A DNA stretch of 64,000 nucleotides from Trichobilharzia regenti (taxonomy: Eukaryota > Platyhelminthes > Trematoda > Strigeidida > Schistosomatidae): contig OX235267.1 in NCBI GenBank assembly GCA_944472135.2, forward strand, positions 38,161,312-38,225,311, written 5' to 3'. Positions 10,521-21,009 of the stretch are shown here, one piece after another. A program made the position numbers and the translations under genes. The notes under the pieces were generated by a model. It was given only the letters and a program-made list of their open reading frames with translations. It was not told where the DNA came from and searched no databases. Within the stretch, counting starts at the first letter, position 1, and each line of letters opens with the position of its first letter.

Positions 10521-10856
10521 CGTAGGAAGACTGTTTAATATCTATTATTCTGTCAGTCAGTTGGCAAATGTATTTCTAACAAAATAAATAAACTGGTGAC
10601 ACATTTTTAATGAAAATATACCCGTATACCCTCCTGTTGTATCTTGCCGTGGCTTCTTTATGTCATGACATTTGCAAAGTATTTTTTTACTGGTGATATT
10701 TATACCGAAAGTCGAGCTACTAACTAACTGCCCCAGGACAAGTGTATATCTACGTTGAAAGTATGATTATTTTTATAAATGAAATCTTGTGTTACTTTTC
10801 CAACAACTTCTGGATATAAACTTGATTTTAAATAAAGCAAGAACAAGATTTTGTGC

Positions 10857-11735
10857 AGAATAATCTATCTGTCTGTCTGTTTTCGACATAGAAATTTGCA
10901 CAAATGTGCGGAAGTTCAAGTCGCCACACTCCGTGTAGCACGCGAAGCAAGAGAAGAAAGTATAAGAAAAGCATAACAGAAACAGTGAGCAGAGATGTGA
11001 GACAAAGGAGTAATAAAGAAAAACAAAACAGTTTCATTGGAGATCATAAGTCACAAGGAGTGGATGCATCTGCGCCACTGAGAACGATTTTGAGCCATGT
11101 CACCAATTGTTTGCAACCATAGATTTTTACCGTCCCGAGGACTCCAGCCTGGAAGTCTACACCTTCCTACGTGACTTAGACCAACTGTTGTGGATTTCAT
11201 TGACTGGTGCCAAGTTTTTGTTTGACCGCCGCTAGCTTTTTTCCAGCCTGACCCTATATCCGCTAACATAGCTCGTCGAGGGAGGCGATGGCTTGGCATA
11301 CGTAACACATGTCCTAACCATCTCAGTCTTTGTAGCTTCACGACTTCGTCGATTGATTTCCCCTGTTTACCTAGAACTCTACGCCTAACCTCAATGTTGC
11401 TCACCTTATTATGCCACTTCACACGGGAAATAGAGCGCAGGGACCTATGATCAAAGACAGCTAATCTTTTCATGTCTTCCACTGTCGATGGCTAGGTTTC
11501 ACAGCCAGCCATAAAGAAGGACGGAGCGGACTGATGAGCAGTACACCCGCCCTTTGGTCGATAGTCGAACATCTCGTCTACGCCAGAGTCGGCGTAAACT
11601 GGCAGATGCAAAACGAGCCCCCTGTATTCGTGCTGAGATTTCGTCAGAGATCAACCCGTTGGCGTTGGCTGATGGTACTTCCCAAATAAGTGAAGCGGTC
11701 AACGTGCTCTACCACTTCACTTCCTATTTTTAGAC
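10857..11735 (-). mobile_element. 5'-truncated RTE-like (type 1) retrotransposon, longest open type-1 tail
   Basis: Two adjoining minus-strand frames cover the RT C-terminus (11499-11702) and the post-RT region (11051-11482, 143 codons). Motifs include 'DEISARIQGARFA', 'VRSVLLYG', 'RLAVFDHRSLRSISRVKWHN' and 'LQRLRWLGHVLRMPSHRLPRRAML', characteristic of RTE-type proteins after the thumb domain. A stop separates the two frames. The 3' end near 10857 consists of short ctgt repeats. The element probably copied by target-primed reverse transcription and truncated at its 5' side. Confidence 0.75.
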
Positions 11736-11739
11736 TAGG

Positions 11740-12130
11740 CGTTGATGTAGTCCAGTGCAGTGCAGAATAATATGGTACCGTCATTGTTTATTTTGTTGGC
11801 TTCTCATCAGGTCAGCTGTTTACAGCCTTAGGATATTAATAAATTTAATTTGTACACAGAAATGGTTTTAACATACTTGAAATTTTCATATGATACCTAC
11901 CACTTGATAGGAAGTTCTGGAATTAGTGAACAGTGCTTAGAAAATTACGCTTATATAATTTTTTTTACACAGACAATTCAGGTTTAAACAAAGTAAATAT
12001 ATGCACACAATGGTGACGTAATAAAAACGAGAGGTGACTAAGGGAATGATAAGTGACTAATAGATTAGGTAACAATATACCGAGTTCAACTCAAATCATG
12101 GAAATAAGACAAGCACAATTACACTATATA
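11740..12130 (-). repeat. 3' region of Penelope-like element family IV
   Basis: The segment is a reverse-complement match to 28860-29250 and 44800-45060, sharing 'tttgagttcaactc', 'gttacctaat' and the conserved 'ctgatgagaagccaac' block. At the better-preserved copies this region follows the PLE C-terminal coding sequence. No coding sequence is present here. Confidence 0.55.
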
Positions 12131-12147
12131 TATATATATATATATAT
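12124..12147. repeat. (TA)n microsatellite
   Basis: This is a simple dinucleotide run of about twelve units next to the PLE family IV remnant. Similar (TA)n tracts occur at 21490-21512, 23290-23337 and 26429-26453. Confidence 0.9.
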
Positions 12148-12367
12148 CATATACTATATGACCTAGGCTCATTTTCTTCATTCCGGTAAATATTCTATCA
12201 TCATCATTGAAGGGGAGTTGTGTAGAAAATGAAAATAAATAATTCAGCGAAGAGACTTTTTCTCAACAAATTTATTATCAAGTCGTACAATCACGTATGT
12301 ATGTATGTATGCAATAGTGTTCTTATTGCCAAATGATCGTATAAATTCTGAACCCATTTCTAATATT

Positions 12368-12572
12368 TTGGAGAATGGTAGCTAGCAGTGGAATCCAGAC
12401 TGCTGATTTCTCCTTGTTTGGGGCTCGTCATCTGGATGTACCTACATTCCCCAGTGAATAGCTGTATCCACACTGATGCTTGAACCCGGTATTCATAGTT
12501 TCAAATGCTAAACCGTTATCCACTAGACCATTTGGGCCATGAGAGCCACCACCTCTTGTGCAACGTTTATCG
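12368..12572 (-). repeat. Hammerhead-bearing SINE (type C, S. mansoni alpha-like), degenerate ribozyme
   Basis: The minus strand has the tRNA-like head ('ggtggctctcatggccc', 'ggataacggtttagcatttg', diverged B box) and then a ribozyme region at about 12379-12440. There CCAG/CTGG stem I and GAAA are kept, but the core reads AUGACGA, so C3 is A. Compare the intact version at 58390-58450. Cleavage activity is unlikely. Confidence 0.7.
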
Positions 12573-12788
12573 GTTATTAATAAATTCAATTTGGACTTAC
12601 ACGTTGATTTATTGAAGTGGCCAACCTCTGTGGACATGTGTCGGCTCCTTGTGCCAAACCCTCTATTCCAATCATTCGAAGGTCAAGTTCAAATTGGATT
12701 AAATACTACCATATCTAAAATTCATCCATTTCATAAACTGTTCTATTCGTTACATAATCTATTTCTTAACTCAATTCCCATTGTAACA

Positions 12789-14084
12789 TATAGAAAATCA
12801 AAACAAGTGATTCAGCGAAGAGACTCTTTTCAACGAATTTATCATCAAGCTGTACAGTCGTATATATATGGTTTTTAAGAAGTTATATCCGGTGAGGGTA
12901 TTGAATTTTAGGTGTAAATGCATAAAATAATAATATGAAGTTCACTTAAAACTAAAATGTTTGTGATTATAATCGTAGTTAAATGTCAAGTGGCAAAGCA
13001 AATTAATGTCATATGGAGAATAATTCATAGGACGGATGTGCAATTATAGGATCAAGGGACAAATCGAATAAAACAAAAACGTTACGTAATATTGAGTGAA
13101 ATTTAATAGCATAGAATTAATCGTTGTAAAGAAGAATTGATTTAGAATGACAAGTGGAACAAGTGAAATAATACCGGGACAGTTCGAAGTGAGAATAGTA
13201 ATAATAACAATTGACTTAATAAGGAAGAGTATACAAACTGAATAGACAAAATGAAAAAAATAAAAAATTTGTAGAGCTAAAATATGATTGGGGATTACCA
13301 TACTTTAAGACCATGGAAGTTGGAGGGGTTGAACGAACTTTTTCTGTACACAGAGATCTGGCTTTTCTGTTTCGATAGCCAAAGCTTCAGCAATACAGAT
13401 GAGTCGGGTACGTAGGGATTTGGGTAAATTACTCTTTGCCTTGTAGATGACTTTAAAGGTGGAGGCTATAGAGATAGGGTGATCATTATCGACCAGATGT
13501 TCAATGATCACGCTTCTTATTTCTCCACTTCCACCTTTTCGTAACCATGCAGGATAGTGTTCTTGCACCCTCTTGGACAAAACTCGAGTCGAACGACCGA
13601 TATACCTAGCTCCACACAAGCATGTGAATTGATAAACACACAGAGTTGGTCAACAGTGGGATCTTGTCCTTCAGGTTATTGAACAGTAATGGTCGGCTAG
13701 TAAAGGCTATTCTCAGAGATACAGCAGGTAATGTTCTTTTCAGGGACTGTGTTATCCTTCGTTTCATGATATCGGAAGCTAAGTCCCCTTTGAATTCCAA
13801 GCTCATGTAAAGTATTTTCTGGGAACGGTTGATAAGTCACGTTTTGTAGGCTTTGAATGCATATTCTTATCTACAAAACGTGGTAGAAATCCATTTTCCA
13901 TTAGGATTTTCCTCAAAATGTATAACCCATCTTCCACAGTATCGGTGCTATGCATTCACACCTATAATTCAATGCCCTCACCGGATATAACTTCTTAAAA
14001 ACCATATATATACGACTGTACAGCTTGATGATAAATTTGTTGAAAAGAGTCTCTTCGCTGAATCACTTGTTTTGATTTTCTATA
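12789..14084 (-). mobile_element. Penelope-like element (family I) fragment bounded by ~135-bp inverted repeats
   Basis: Arms 12789-12924 and 13950-14084 are near-perfect reverse complements, with a shared core around 'caagtgattcagcgaagag'. Between them the minus strand (13305-13955) carries PLE family I coding sequence: 'ENGFLPRFVDKN', 'SLEFKGDLASDIMKRR', then the GIY-YIG part 'CGARYIGRSTRVLSKRVQEHYPAWL', ending 'LCVQKKFVQPLQLPWS'. A frameshift near 13610 breaks it. Inverted or partly inverted terminal repeats are a known PLE property. The arms also encode an open stretch shared by two forward frames, which is a by-product of the duplication. Confidence 0.75.
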
Positions 14085-14224
14085 ATCTATTTCATCATCT
14101 GATATCGCTTTGTTGGAATTTACTCTGTTATTATTATTATTTGAAAAAAAAAACGACGAAACACCAGATACATACAATTGTACAGCTTGAATACATACAT
14201 ACATACCCCTCCGATTTTCTGTAC

Positions 14225-14332
14225 ATATACCAAAAAGTCTACGTCTCATAGGAACAAACGCTTACAACATTGCCATTACCAGGCGGAAATCAGAAAATCC
14301 TATAAAATTATCAATCGACAAAATAGCTCGAT
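14225..14332 (+). pseudogene. Small PLE family IV coding remnant
   Basis: This stretch matches 28591-28720, sharing 'gaaatc.gaaaatcc.tataaaattatcaat'. It lies directly before a type-A SINE. It is too short to say more. Confidence 0.4.
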
Positions 14333-14333
14333 T

Positions 14334-14525
14334 CGGTGGCACAGTGGTTAAGACTCTCACCGACCATGTAAATGGTCCGGGGTTCGACCCCCTGCCGACG
14401 AACATCTGATATCAATGGTCGGTCTGCAAAATTTGGGCTATCGATATCACATGCTAAAAATTCCATACTTGTACCAAAAATACGGTGTGGAATCAACCTA
14501 TGATAAGAAAATGAAATATATAAGA
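14334..14525 (+). repeat. tRNA-derived SINE, type A
   Basis: It has A-box 'ggtggcacagtggttaag' and B-box 'ggggttcgacccc', then the type-A body ('atggtcggtctgcaaaattt', 'ttccatacttgtacc') and an A-rich end. The intact promoter boxes suggest it could still be transcribed by RNA polymerase III. Confidence 0.8.
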
Positions 14526-14829
14526 AATCCGTTGGGAAAAAAGAAACCAGTCTCTTTGGTGAAATCATTTGTTTTCAATTTATTCACATTGATTTTTGTT
14601 GTTTTGTACACACATGTCTGTTAACTGTACCAATTTATTCAAATGTTGAGAGAAATGAAAAAACAAACAGGTTCTTATGATTCAGTTATTTGGATCAGAT
14701 TGTTTTTTCTATCTCAATGGAGCTGTAATTCATACACGATTGCAGAGGTGTGGTGCATTTTTACACACACCTGGTTTTCAGCTGACGGGTCTTAGGTTCG
14801 AGTCCTCTCCGCGCCTAGTTTAGCCCTTA

Positions 14830-15860
14830 GCCTGATGCATAGATAATCTTTTGATTTAGTTGTGTTCTCTGAGCTAATTGATGTAATTGCGAAGGTTTCA
14901 TTGTCTATCTAGACAACATTTTTTAGCGTAAGCTTTAATATATACCTTTTTGAATTCTCCATGATTGACGATATAGTTGTATCTCCTGACCTCTATCGTA
15001 ATTGGTTATTAACTTCCGTCTCTGTTAATCCTTTTTATTGACTTGGAATTTGAACGTTATTTGTCATATGATTTATTTTTTATTATTTGGTGAATTTGGT
15101 CGATGGTACCAGGTTTCTAGAAACTCTCTGGGATTACTTTTTGTGTTTCCTCTGTTTAAAATTTCCACATTCTCTCAATCAAATCGGTGTCCATAATTAT
15201 CTACACACGCATCAATATGAAAGAATACCTATCGTGTCTTTTCACAGCTAATTTATGTTCTTGAATTCTAATTCGAAGAGGACGTCCACTTTTACCAATA
15301 CAGTGTTTACTACACTTTGTGCAATTTATTTTGTAGATGGTGTGTTGTTCCTATCTTCTTTTTCTATTGGTTCTTTTTTGGTCTGCACAATATTGAATGA
15401 AGTGATTGTGATGGTTGGCTTGTGTGCTATATCTGTTTCAAATGGTCATAGTATTCTAGCCATTATCGCAGAGATATTCTTTATATTATGGTAGAATGAA
15501 TTTTTTTTTGTAGTTTTTGTAGATGGGATCGATATTGGTGGTATTCCGATTTGAGTTTAAACATTTTCCGATGAAATTGTATGGGTATTTGTTTTTTGTG
15601 AGGACAGTCAGTAGACTTTGTCTTCCCGTTCTCTTCAGTACTGGAATACTACAGTATGGTTGAACTCCTTTAAAAAGATGTCTGCACGCAGTTTCAATTG
15701 GATTATTGCTGGTGTAGTTAAATATTTGGTCTCTATGTGGGTTGATTTCCTGCATAATTGTGTTCGTTCTCTTGACTAGGATATCTAAAATTGGCATGTT
15801 TTTCAACTGATTTTTTCTTCTCTTGTGAATGTGATATCTTCAAATATAAACATCCTCGGC
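14830..15860 (-). pseudogene. Penelope-like element (family II), RT tail to GIY-YIG, broken
   Basis: The minus-strand frame 15486-15806 gives 'ILDILVKRTNTIMQEINPHRDQIFNYTSNNP', 'KYPYNFIGKCLNSNRNT' and 'KKKFILP'. This matches the segment between YVDD and GIY-YIG in the copy at 37145-37741. Downstream sequence (15255-15360) keeps a degraded GIY-YIG start. A diverged hammerhead-like hairpin is at 14887-14928, with stem II UUGUC/GACAA retained but the core mutated. Confidence 0.6.
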
Positions 15861-16029
15861 TCAAGCTTTACTATAACTTGTTTGAATTCTTCATGATCGC
15901 TATATAATGATACGTAGATAATCTGTTCAGGATAGCTCAGCTTAAACCATGTCATACACCTATTTTGTGACGACTGTCGCTAAAATCCAGTTATGCTGTG
16001 GTGTGAATTATATGAAACTGGATTTAAAG

Positions 16030-16265
16030 AGTATGCGTCGGTGGCACATCGGTTAAGACGCTCGCCGACCATGCACATGGTCCGGGGTTCGAGCCCCGGC
16101 CGGCGCACACCTTTACCTCGCTAAGCCAGTAGTGAGACTGGTAAAGAGGAAAGGTTGGGCATGAGGCTAGCAACCCCATCCTGTAAAAAATCAACACTGC
16201 TACGGAATCTTCAAGCCTATAGCTTGGAGCCGTATGTTTCACTGGGAACGTGAAGGAAAAAAAAA
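16030..16265 (+). repeat. tRNA-derived SINE, type B, with 9-bp target-site duplication
   Basis: The head 'gtggcacatcggttaagacg' and B box 'ggggttcgagcccc' are well kept. The body and 3' end match the copy at 382-611. Flanks gatttaaag at 16021-16029 and 16266-16274 are identical, which marks a recent insertion, and an A(9) tail precedes the right duplication. Its 3' tail resembles the RTE-like type-2 3' end at 17262-17300. Confidence 0.88.
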
Positions 16266-16469
16266 GATTTAAAGTGTGGTAGACACGTTAATTGAAAATC
16301 GATTGTTGAAGCCAGTGAGCTACATATCTTCATAAAAGTAGAATGACTAAGGGAGTTCTCAAAGCAGTTCTTTTTAGGTGAAGATCCCCGTTTGTTTCTT
16401 CCAGCAGTAATAAGAATGTCCACTATCTAAACTGATTACAGAATGATGAAGGTGTGATTTACCTTTCGA

Positions 16470-16740
16470 TACTAGTTTTGACATCCTCGTATGTGCCGTC
16501 CAACTGTAGTTGAAAGGATGCCTCCTAGATACGTGAATGAAGTGACCTTGTTCAAATTTCTTCCGCTGATAGTAATTGATGTCTGTTGTTGTTGTTGGTT
16601 GGCTATCTTCATCTCCATGTTCTGTGTGTTTGCTTGAAGTCCTGTCTTCACTGCTTCTTTTGCCAGTTTGTAGGTCTTCGCCTGTAGCTCGTCGAGTTTG
16701 TGTGATATTGACATAAGTATGTTGTACAGAGTTCCCATCT
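16470..16740 (-). pseudogene. RTE-like (type 2) reverse-transcriptase C-terminal fragment
   Basis: The minus-strand frame reads 'LDELQAKTYKLAKEAVKTGLQ', then Gln-rich sequence, then 'ISGRNLNKVTSFTYLGGILSTT'. This is the RT tail hallmark 'F.YLG...S..G' of RTE-like and related LINEs. Short Gln runs come from caa repeats. It is only a fragment. Confidence 0.6.
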
Positions 16741-16834
16741 GTTTTTATCTCCTTATGCGCAATACGTGCACAAGTGTTTACAATGAGAAATGTGTTTACG
16801 TAGCATTTCAAGCATATATATATATATGTATCAA

Positions 16835-17300
16835 GTATTCAGGACTCAGTTCTTCTGTATGGAACAGAAACTTGGCGCGTTACGGAAAGCATTCCCAACA
16901 AGCCACTAGAGGCTTTTATTGACACCTGCCTTCACCTCATATGAAAGATCAAATGTCTAGAAAGAGTTAGCAACAAGAAACTCTAGCAACAAACCGACCA
17001 AGAACGTATCGCTCGACATATATCTTTGAATACAATGGAGATAGGTTGGGCACACGCTGAAGAGACCGTTGAATGACGTGGTGTACCAGGCCAGCGCTTG
17101 ATTGGGACCTGATTAGGGTAACGACGAGTTTAGCTTGTGTCTGAGGGTGACATGGAAGAGATCGTGCGCGGGGGGGGGAGACAAGAAATTATGGGCGATC
17201 GCAGGTTCCACTAAAGAGGACCGGAGGATAATAGAACAAGGTGAAGATGTGTTGTTGAAGCCTTATGTTCGACTCGGAACCTAAGGGAACAATAATAATT
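16835..17300 (+). pseudogene. RTE-like (type 2) 3' end
   Basis: It starts in 'VLLYGTETWR' and runs through degraded 'RWVGHTLKRPL'-like sequence to the 3' UTR ending 'gaagccttatgttcgact' and 'aacaataataat'. Several frameshifts are present. It is the plus-strand counterpart of the minus fragment 16470-16740, so the two may be rearranged parts of one element. Confidence 0.6.
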
Positions 17301-17784
17301 ATATAATATAATTCAGGACATGTGTTCCGTTCTTCGCGTATTTTTTTTCATCTTGTCTTATTTGTTTTGTTTTTTTCGCTTAGTTTTTCCTCTACTTTCT
17401 CCCGATTTTCTAAAAACAATCATTTCTCTCTATGTTTGTTGTCTTTGGAAAAGGTAAAAACAAAAGAATACGTCGTAAAATTAGTTCAAAATTAATCTTT
17501 GTTTATCGATCAAAGTAAAAAAATGTTTTCTTCTGTTTCGTTTTTAATCATTTACCGATTTGTGTACGTAAGCGGTCAGTTTGAGATTTGTTTTTGTTTG
17601 ATGTGATCACGTTCTCTTCTAACCTGGATGGTAAAATTATGAAGCCTTGTTTCATTACCCTTGTAAACATCCTCAGTGCAAACTTTATCAAGATATTGGT
17701 ATTCCCCTGTTAACCTTTAGGAGACGTGTTTTTCGGTATTCACACCAACAGGTTTTAACGATTGTGTAATAGACGCCTGTTGCA

Positions 17785-17965
17785 CAACAAGAGGTGGCTC
17801 TCGTCGTTGTCCAGTGGTCTGGTGGATGAAGATATAACGTTTTGAGATGATCGGCGTTGGGTTCGAGTCCAGGTAGGGATGCTATCCCTTTTTAAGGATG
17901 GCCAGTACACCGAGCTAACGAGTCCCATATAAGCCGAAATGCATGTTTGATACTACACTGTTAGT
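17785..17965 (+). repeat. Hammerhead-bearing SINE (type C), degenerate
   Basis: The head 'gaggtggctctcgt', 'ccagtggtctggtggat' and B box 'gggttcgagtcc' are recognisable. The ribozyme region near 17915-17960 reads 'gctaacgagtccc' then 'gccgaaatgcatg'. Core G5 is A, and stem II is poor. Inactive. Confidence 0.6.
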
Positions 17966-18051
17966 GAGAAGTTTTAGTCAAAGTTATGCAGAGTGAGAGA
18001 AAAAAAAGTAATATTGTCTTCTTCATTTATTATTCTCTGTTTTCATTTTAG

Positions 18052-18346
18052 TTATGCGATTAAATCGTCCCACTTTTGTTCGACAACAATGTGAACCAGC
18101 TGAACTATATTTGGATGATATAGCTGGATGTTTAACTGCAGCTGATGCAGGTATTCGTGGAAATCTTGATGGTATTGCGTTAAATTTTCTATCGACCGGT
18201 AATATGCCTACTTCTGCTGCCGCTAATTCTGATGAACACCTCTCCAACACTGATAATAAAGTAAACGTTGATAAAAGAAATTATGATTCATTCCAACCGA
18301 AAGTTGGTGGATTCAGTGAACTGTTGAGCTTACCGCATTCTTTTGG
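18052..18346 (+). CDS. TRAPPC13: TRAPPC13 (trafficking protein particle complex subunit 13), first recognised exon
   Basis: The exon begins after a polypyrimidine tract and AG at 18050-18051, and ends before GTAAGT at 18347. 'VMRLNRPTF' matches the TRAPPC13 start 'VMRL.KPT', and the end 'GFSELLSLPHSFG' matches 'GEMLTLPQNFG'. TRAPPC13 is a peripheral subunit of the metazoan TRAPP complex, which acts in ER-Golgi vesicle tethering and Rab activation on the cytosolic side. The leading TT suggests a split Val codon, so a short 5' exon should lie upstream. The phase-compatible ATG-to-donor stretch at 17432-17453 is only a weak candidate, because its peptide does not resemble the family. Between the conserved ends lies an Ala/Asn/Asp-rich insertion longer than in vertebrates. 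Confidence 0.88.
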
Positions 18347-18699
18347 GTAAGTTACGAAGATACTAAAACAAATTGAATGAATACTTAGAGTTGTATTGTT
18401 CTATAATAATAATAATTATTATTTTTATTATTTCCATGGGTTTTTGGTGGCACTTCTCGATTTTTCAGTGGGCTTTACTATTTCCCATAAGCTTCCATTT
18501 TATCCTTGGACTCTCAATTCGTTGTTTCTCATTCTAGTTCAATTCAAGAGCCTGGCTCGCTTCGTCCTTACAAGTCCTCTTCAACGGATCCTTAATATAT
18601 CTCTATTTTCTTCTGCAAATTTGTTAAATGATAGATTGCATGTGTTGGTTGTTATAAATATATGTGTCCAACTTGGTCACTTTGGTAGTAAGCAATTCC

Positions 18700-20485
18700 A
18701 TATTAGTTTTTTTATAAGATATACCACACACACAGTGTGAAACAGTATTATTTACTAGATGACGAAGTTTCGAACACGATCTACTATTGTTCATAATTAT
18801 ATCAATTATAATCACATGACTTCGAAACTTCAATTTTATGGTTTTATTTGTTCTCTGCTATTTGTCGTCCTTGGGGTAGTAGGATTTTCCAGATATCTGG
18901 GACAGGTATTGAATCATTCCTATTACATGTGTTTGCAGTTGATTCGGATAAACAAAGCTTCCGTTATCAACCTTTCCCTCCATTCACTCTGTTACATTAG
19001 ATTTTAAAACTGTCATCTTATCCCATTGTTATGTACTCGTCGCTAAATTATTGTTATGTACTGGTCGAGAATTTAATAGTGCTGACGCAAGAAAGCGGAA
19101 ATCAGAAGACCACTAGGTTTGCGATGATACTTCTATTTTCCAAACACAAGGAGAAGCAATAAATGGTCTCACACCAAAGTGGTAAGTAAGTAAAGTAAAG
19201 TCACAAGATTGTGAATGCGAAATATATATGAATGTTCCAGACAAAGCGTGGGAATAAATCATTAGACAGTCTTAACATGAATGGCTAATTATAATGGAGT
19301 GTCGATCCAAATATACATAGCGAATATAGCAGACATGTCAACAACCATATATGGATATATGTAACCAAGCTACGGACTGTCAACAAACACTCATATTATA
19401 TATAATATAATATAAGGAGAATATACATTGTTAAAGGAGACAGGTTCATACCAGTGAAATGGTCACAGACTAAGAGAGCAAACAGAAAAAGAGACCAACA
19501 TGCACACACACACATAAATATATATATGTGGATACATATCACCCATCCGATTGTATGGTTGTGTGTAATTGCATGTGATGCTTGCTACAGCTGAACTATT
19601 CTCCATATTTCTTATCTTATTCGGGTCGACTAATCTAGATTTTGCTAGGTTTTCTATGCTCGGCTAGTCTGAATGACCCGTTCTGCTACTTTGACCTATG
19701 TATTTGACCTCAAAATCATCTCAGGTAAGGTATTAGATAAACTAAATATTGGTGACGACATGCATGTCAAACATGCTCAATATGATGACAACACCAACAA
19801 TAAGGAATCTAAATCATCAGTAGGAATTCCATACAAGGAAGGAATCTCGGAAACCTTACGCAGAATTCTTAACAATGCAAGAATATAAGTGGCATTCAAA
19901 TCCACAACCTCAATTAGAAACAAGCTTCGTTGATTAAAGGATCCTGCCAGTGGAGCCTTTAAAAGAAAAAAAATAGTTTATCTAATGCCCTGCTGGAATG
20001 ATTGTCAGGTCAAATACATAAGTCAGAGTAGTAGAATGGAGTCAGTCAGACTAGCAGAGCATAGAAATCTAAAAGCAAAATCTAGATTAGTTGACCTAAA
20101 TAAGATCGGAAATCTGGAGAAATGTTCAGCTACAGAATTCACTACACGCAAATACACACAACCATACTACAGGATGGGATAAGATGACACTTTTAAAATC
20201 TAATGTAAATCTATTTACATTACAGAGATATTGAAAACGGAACTTTTCTTTATTGAATCAACTGAGGATACGTGTAAGAGAAACAACTCGACAACCCTAC
20301 CGTATGTAGGAAAGGGCTACTACTCCGACGACGATTAGGAGAGTACAAAGAAAACCATAAAATTCAAGTTTCGAGGTCATGTGATTATAATTGATATGAT
20401 TATGAACAATAATAGATTGTGTTCGAAACTTTGTCATGTAATAAGTAATACTGTTTCATACTGTGTGCGATATATCTAATAAACG
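18700..20485 (+). mobile_element. Penelope-like element (family III) with inverted-repeat ends and a nested solo LTR
   Basis: The ends 18695-18850 and 20350-20485 are reverse complements. The plus frame contains the PLE linker 'SSVGIPYKEGISETLRRILNNARI' (19800-19888) and then the GIY-YIG part 'LMPCWNDCQVKYISQSS' with 'SVRLAEHRNL' (19985-20182). Stops occur between the segments. A solo LTR (19027-19541) is inserted inside. The whole block lies in TRAPPC13 intron 1. The reverse transcriptase core is absent, so it is non-autonomous. Confidence 0.75.
19027..19541. mobile_element. Solo LTR copy 2, nested in PLE, 5-bp duplication cccat
   Basis: It starts TGTTATGTACTCGTCG and ends ACATATCA. Direct repeats cccat at 19022-19026 and 19542-19546 bound it, and the uninterrupted target is visible in the related PLE at 45.4 kb. 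It is longer than the other copies: the first ~25 bp are repeated at 19052, and a ~130-bp segment is inserted near 19380-19510. A 5-bp duplication fits Gypsy or BEL type integrases. Confidence 0.8.
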
Positions 20486-20973
20486 AGTTAGTGTGTGTTG
20501 GTTCGTTTTCAGAGTTGTTTGTTGCTCTATCCTTTCTGGCTGGTCATCAGATCATCGTTGTCATCTGGTGATGGAGATCTGGAAGGGAAATTTTGTGGTA
20601 GCCTGTGAGAAATGCTTCATTCGCCGAGTGCATTAAACTTCTCAACCATGTTGAATTACTGGTTTGACAATGGTGTTGAAAATCCGGATTTTGTTCCGTA
20701 TTCTAAGGACAGTACTGATTTTATCACAGTAATGAGGGCTGGCCTTGTATCACCTTTTCGATCCCAACTAACTTTAAATTTTTTCATCATCTTCATTGTT
20801 TTAACAGTTTTTTTTTTTAAATTTTGAATGTTTGATAGCTTGTTTTTCTTCTGCGTCTAATTTTCTACGGAATACAGCTATGATCCAAATGAAGGTTTCT
20901 CAAATGATACATTTTGAGATGAAATTTCACAGCATAGCCTCTTTTTGAAATTAGGGAAAGAGAAATGTTCAGA

Positions 20974-21009
<36 letters not shown>

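Noticed and set aside
12558..12878. 106-codon plus-strand frame as a protein gene
   Set aside because: It runs across a degenerate SINE and into the PLE inverted arm. The shared peptide seen again at 13995-14249 is explained by the inverted repeat.
17432..17453. First coding exon of TRAPPC13 (ATG to donor)
   Set aside because: The phase fits the exon at 18052, but the seven encoded residues do not resemble the family N-terminus, and such short matches occur by chance. Mentioned only as a candidate.
20612..20827. 71-codon plus-strand frame as a TRAPPC13 exon
   Set aside because: It does not match any part of the family, and exon 1 already joins exon 2 in frame with conserved residues on both sides.
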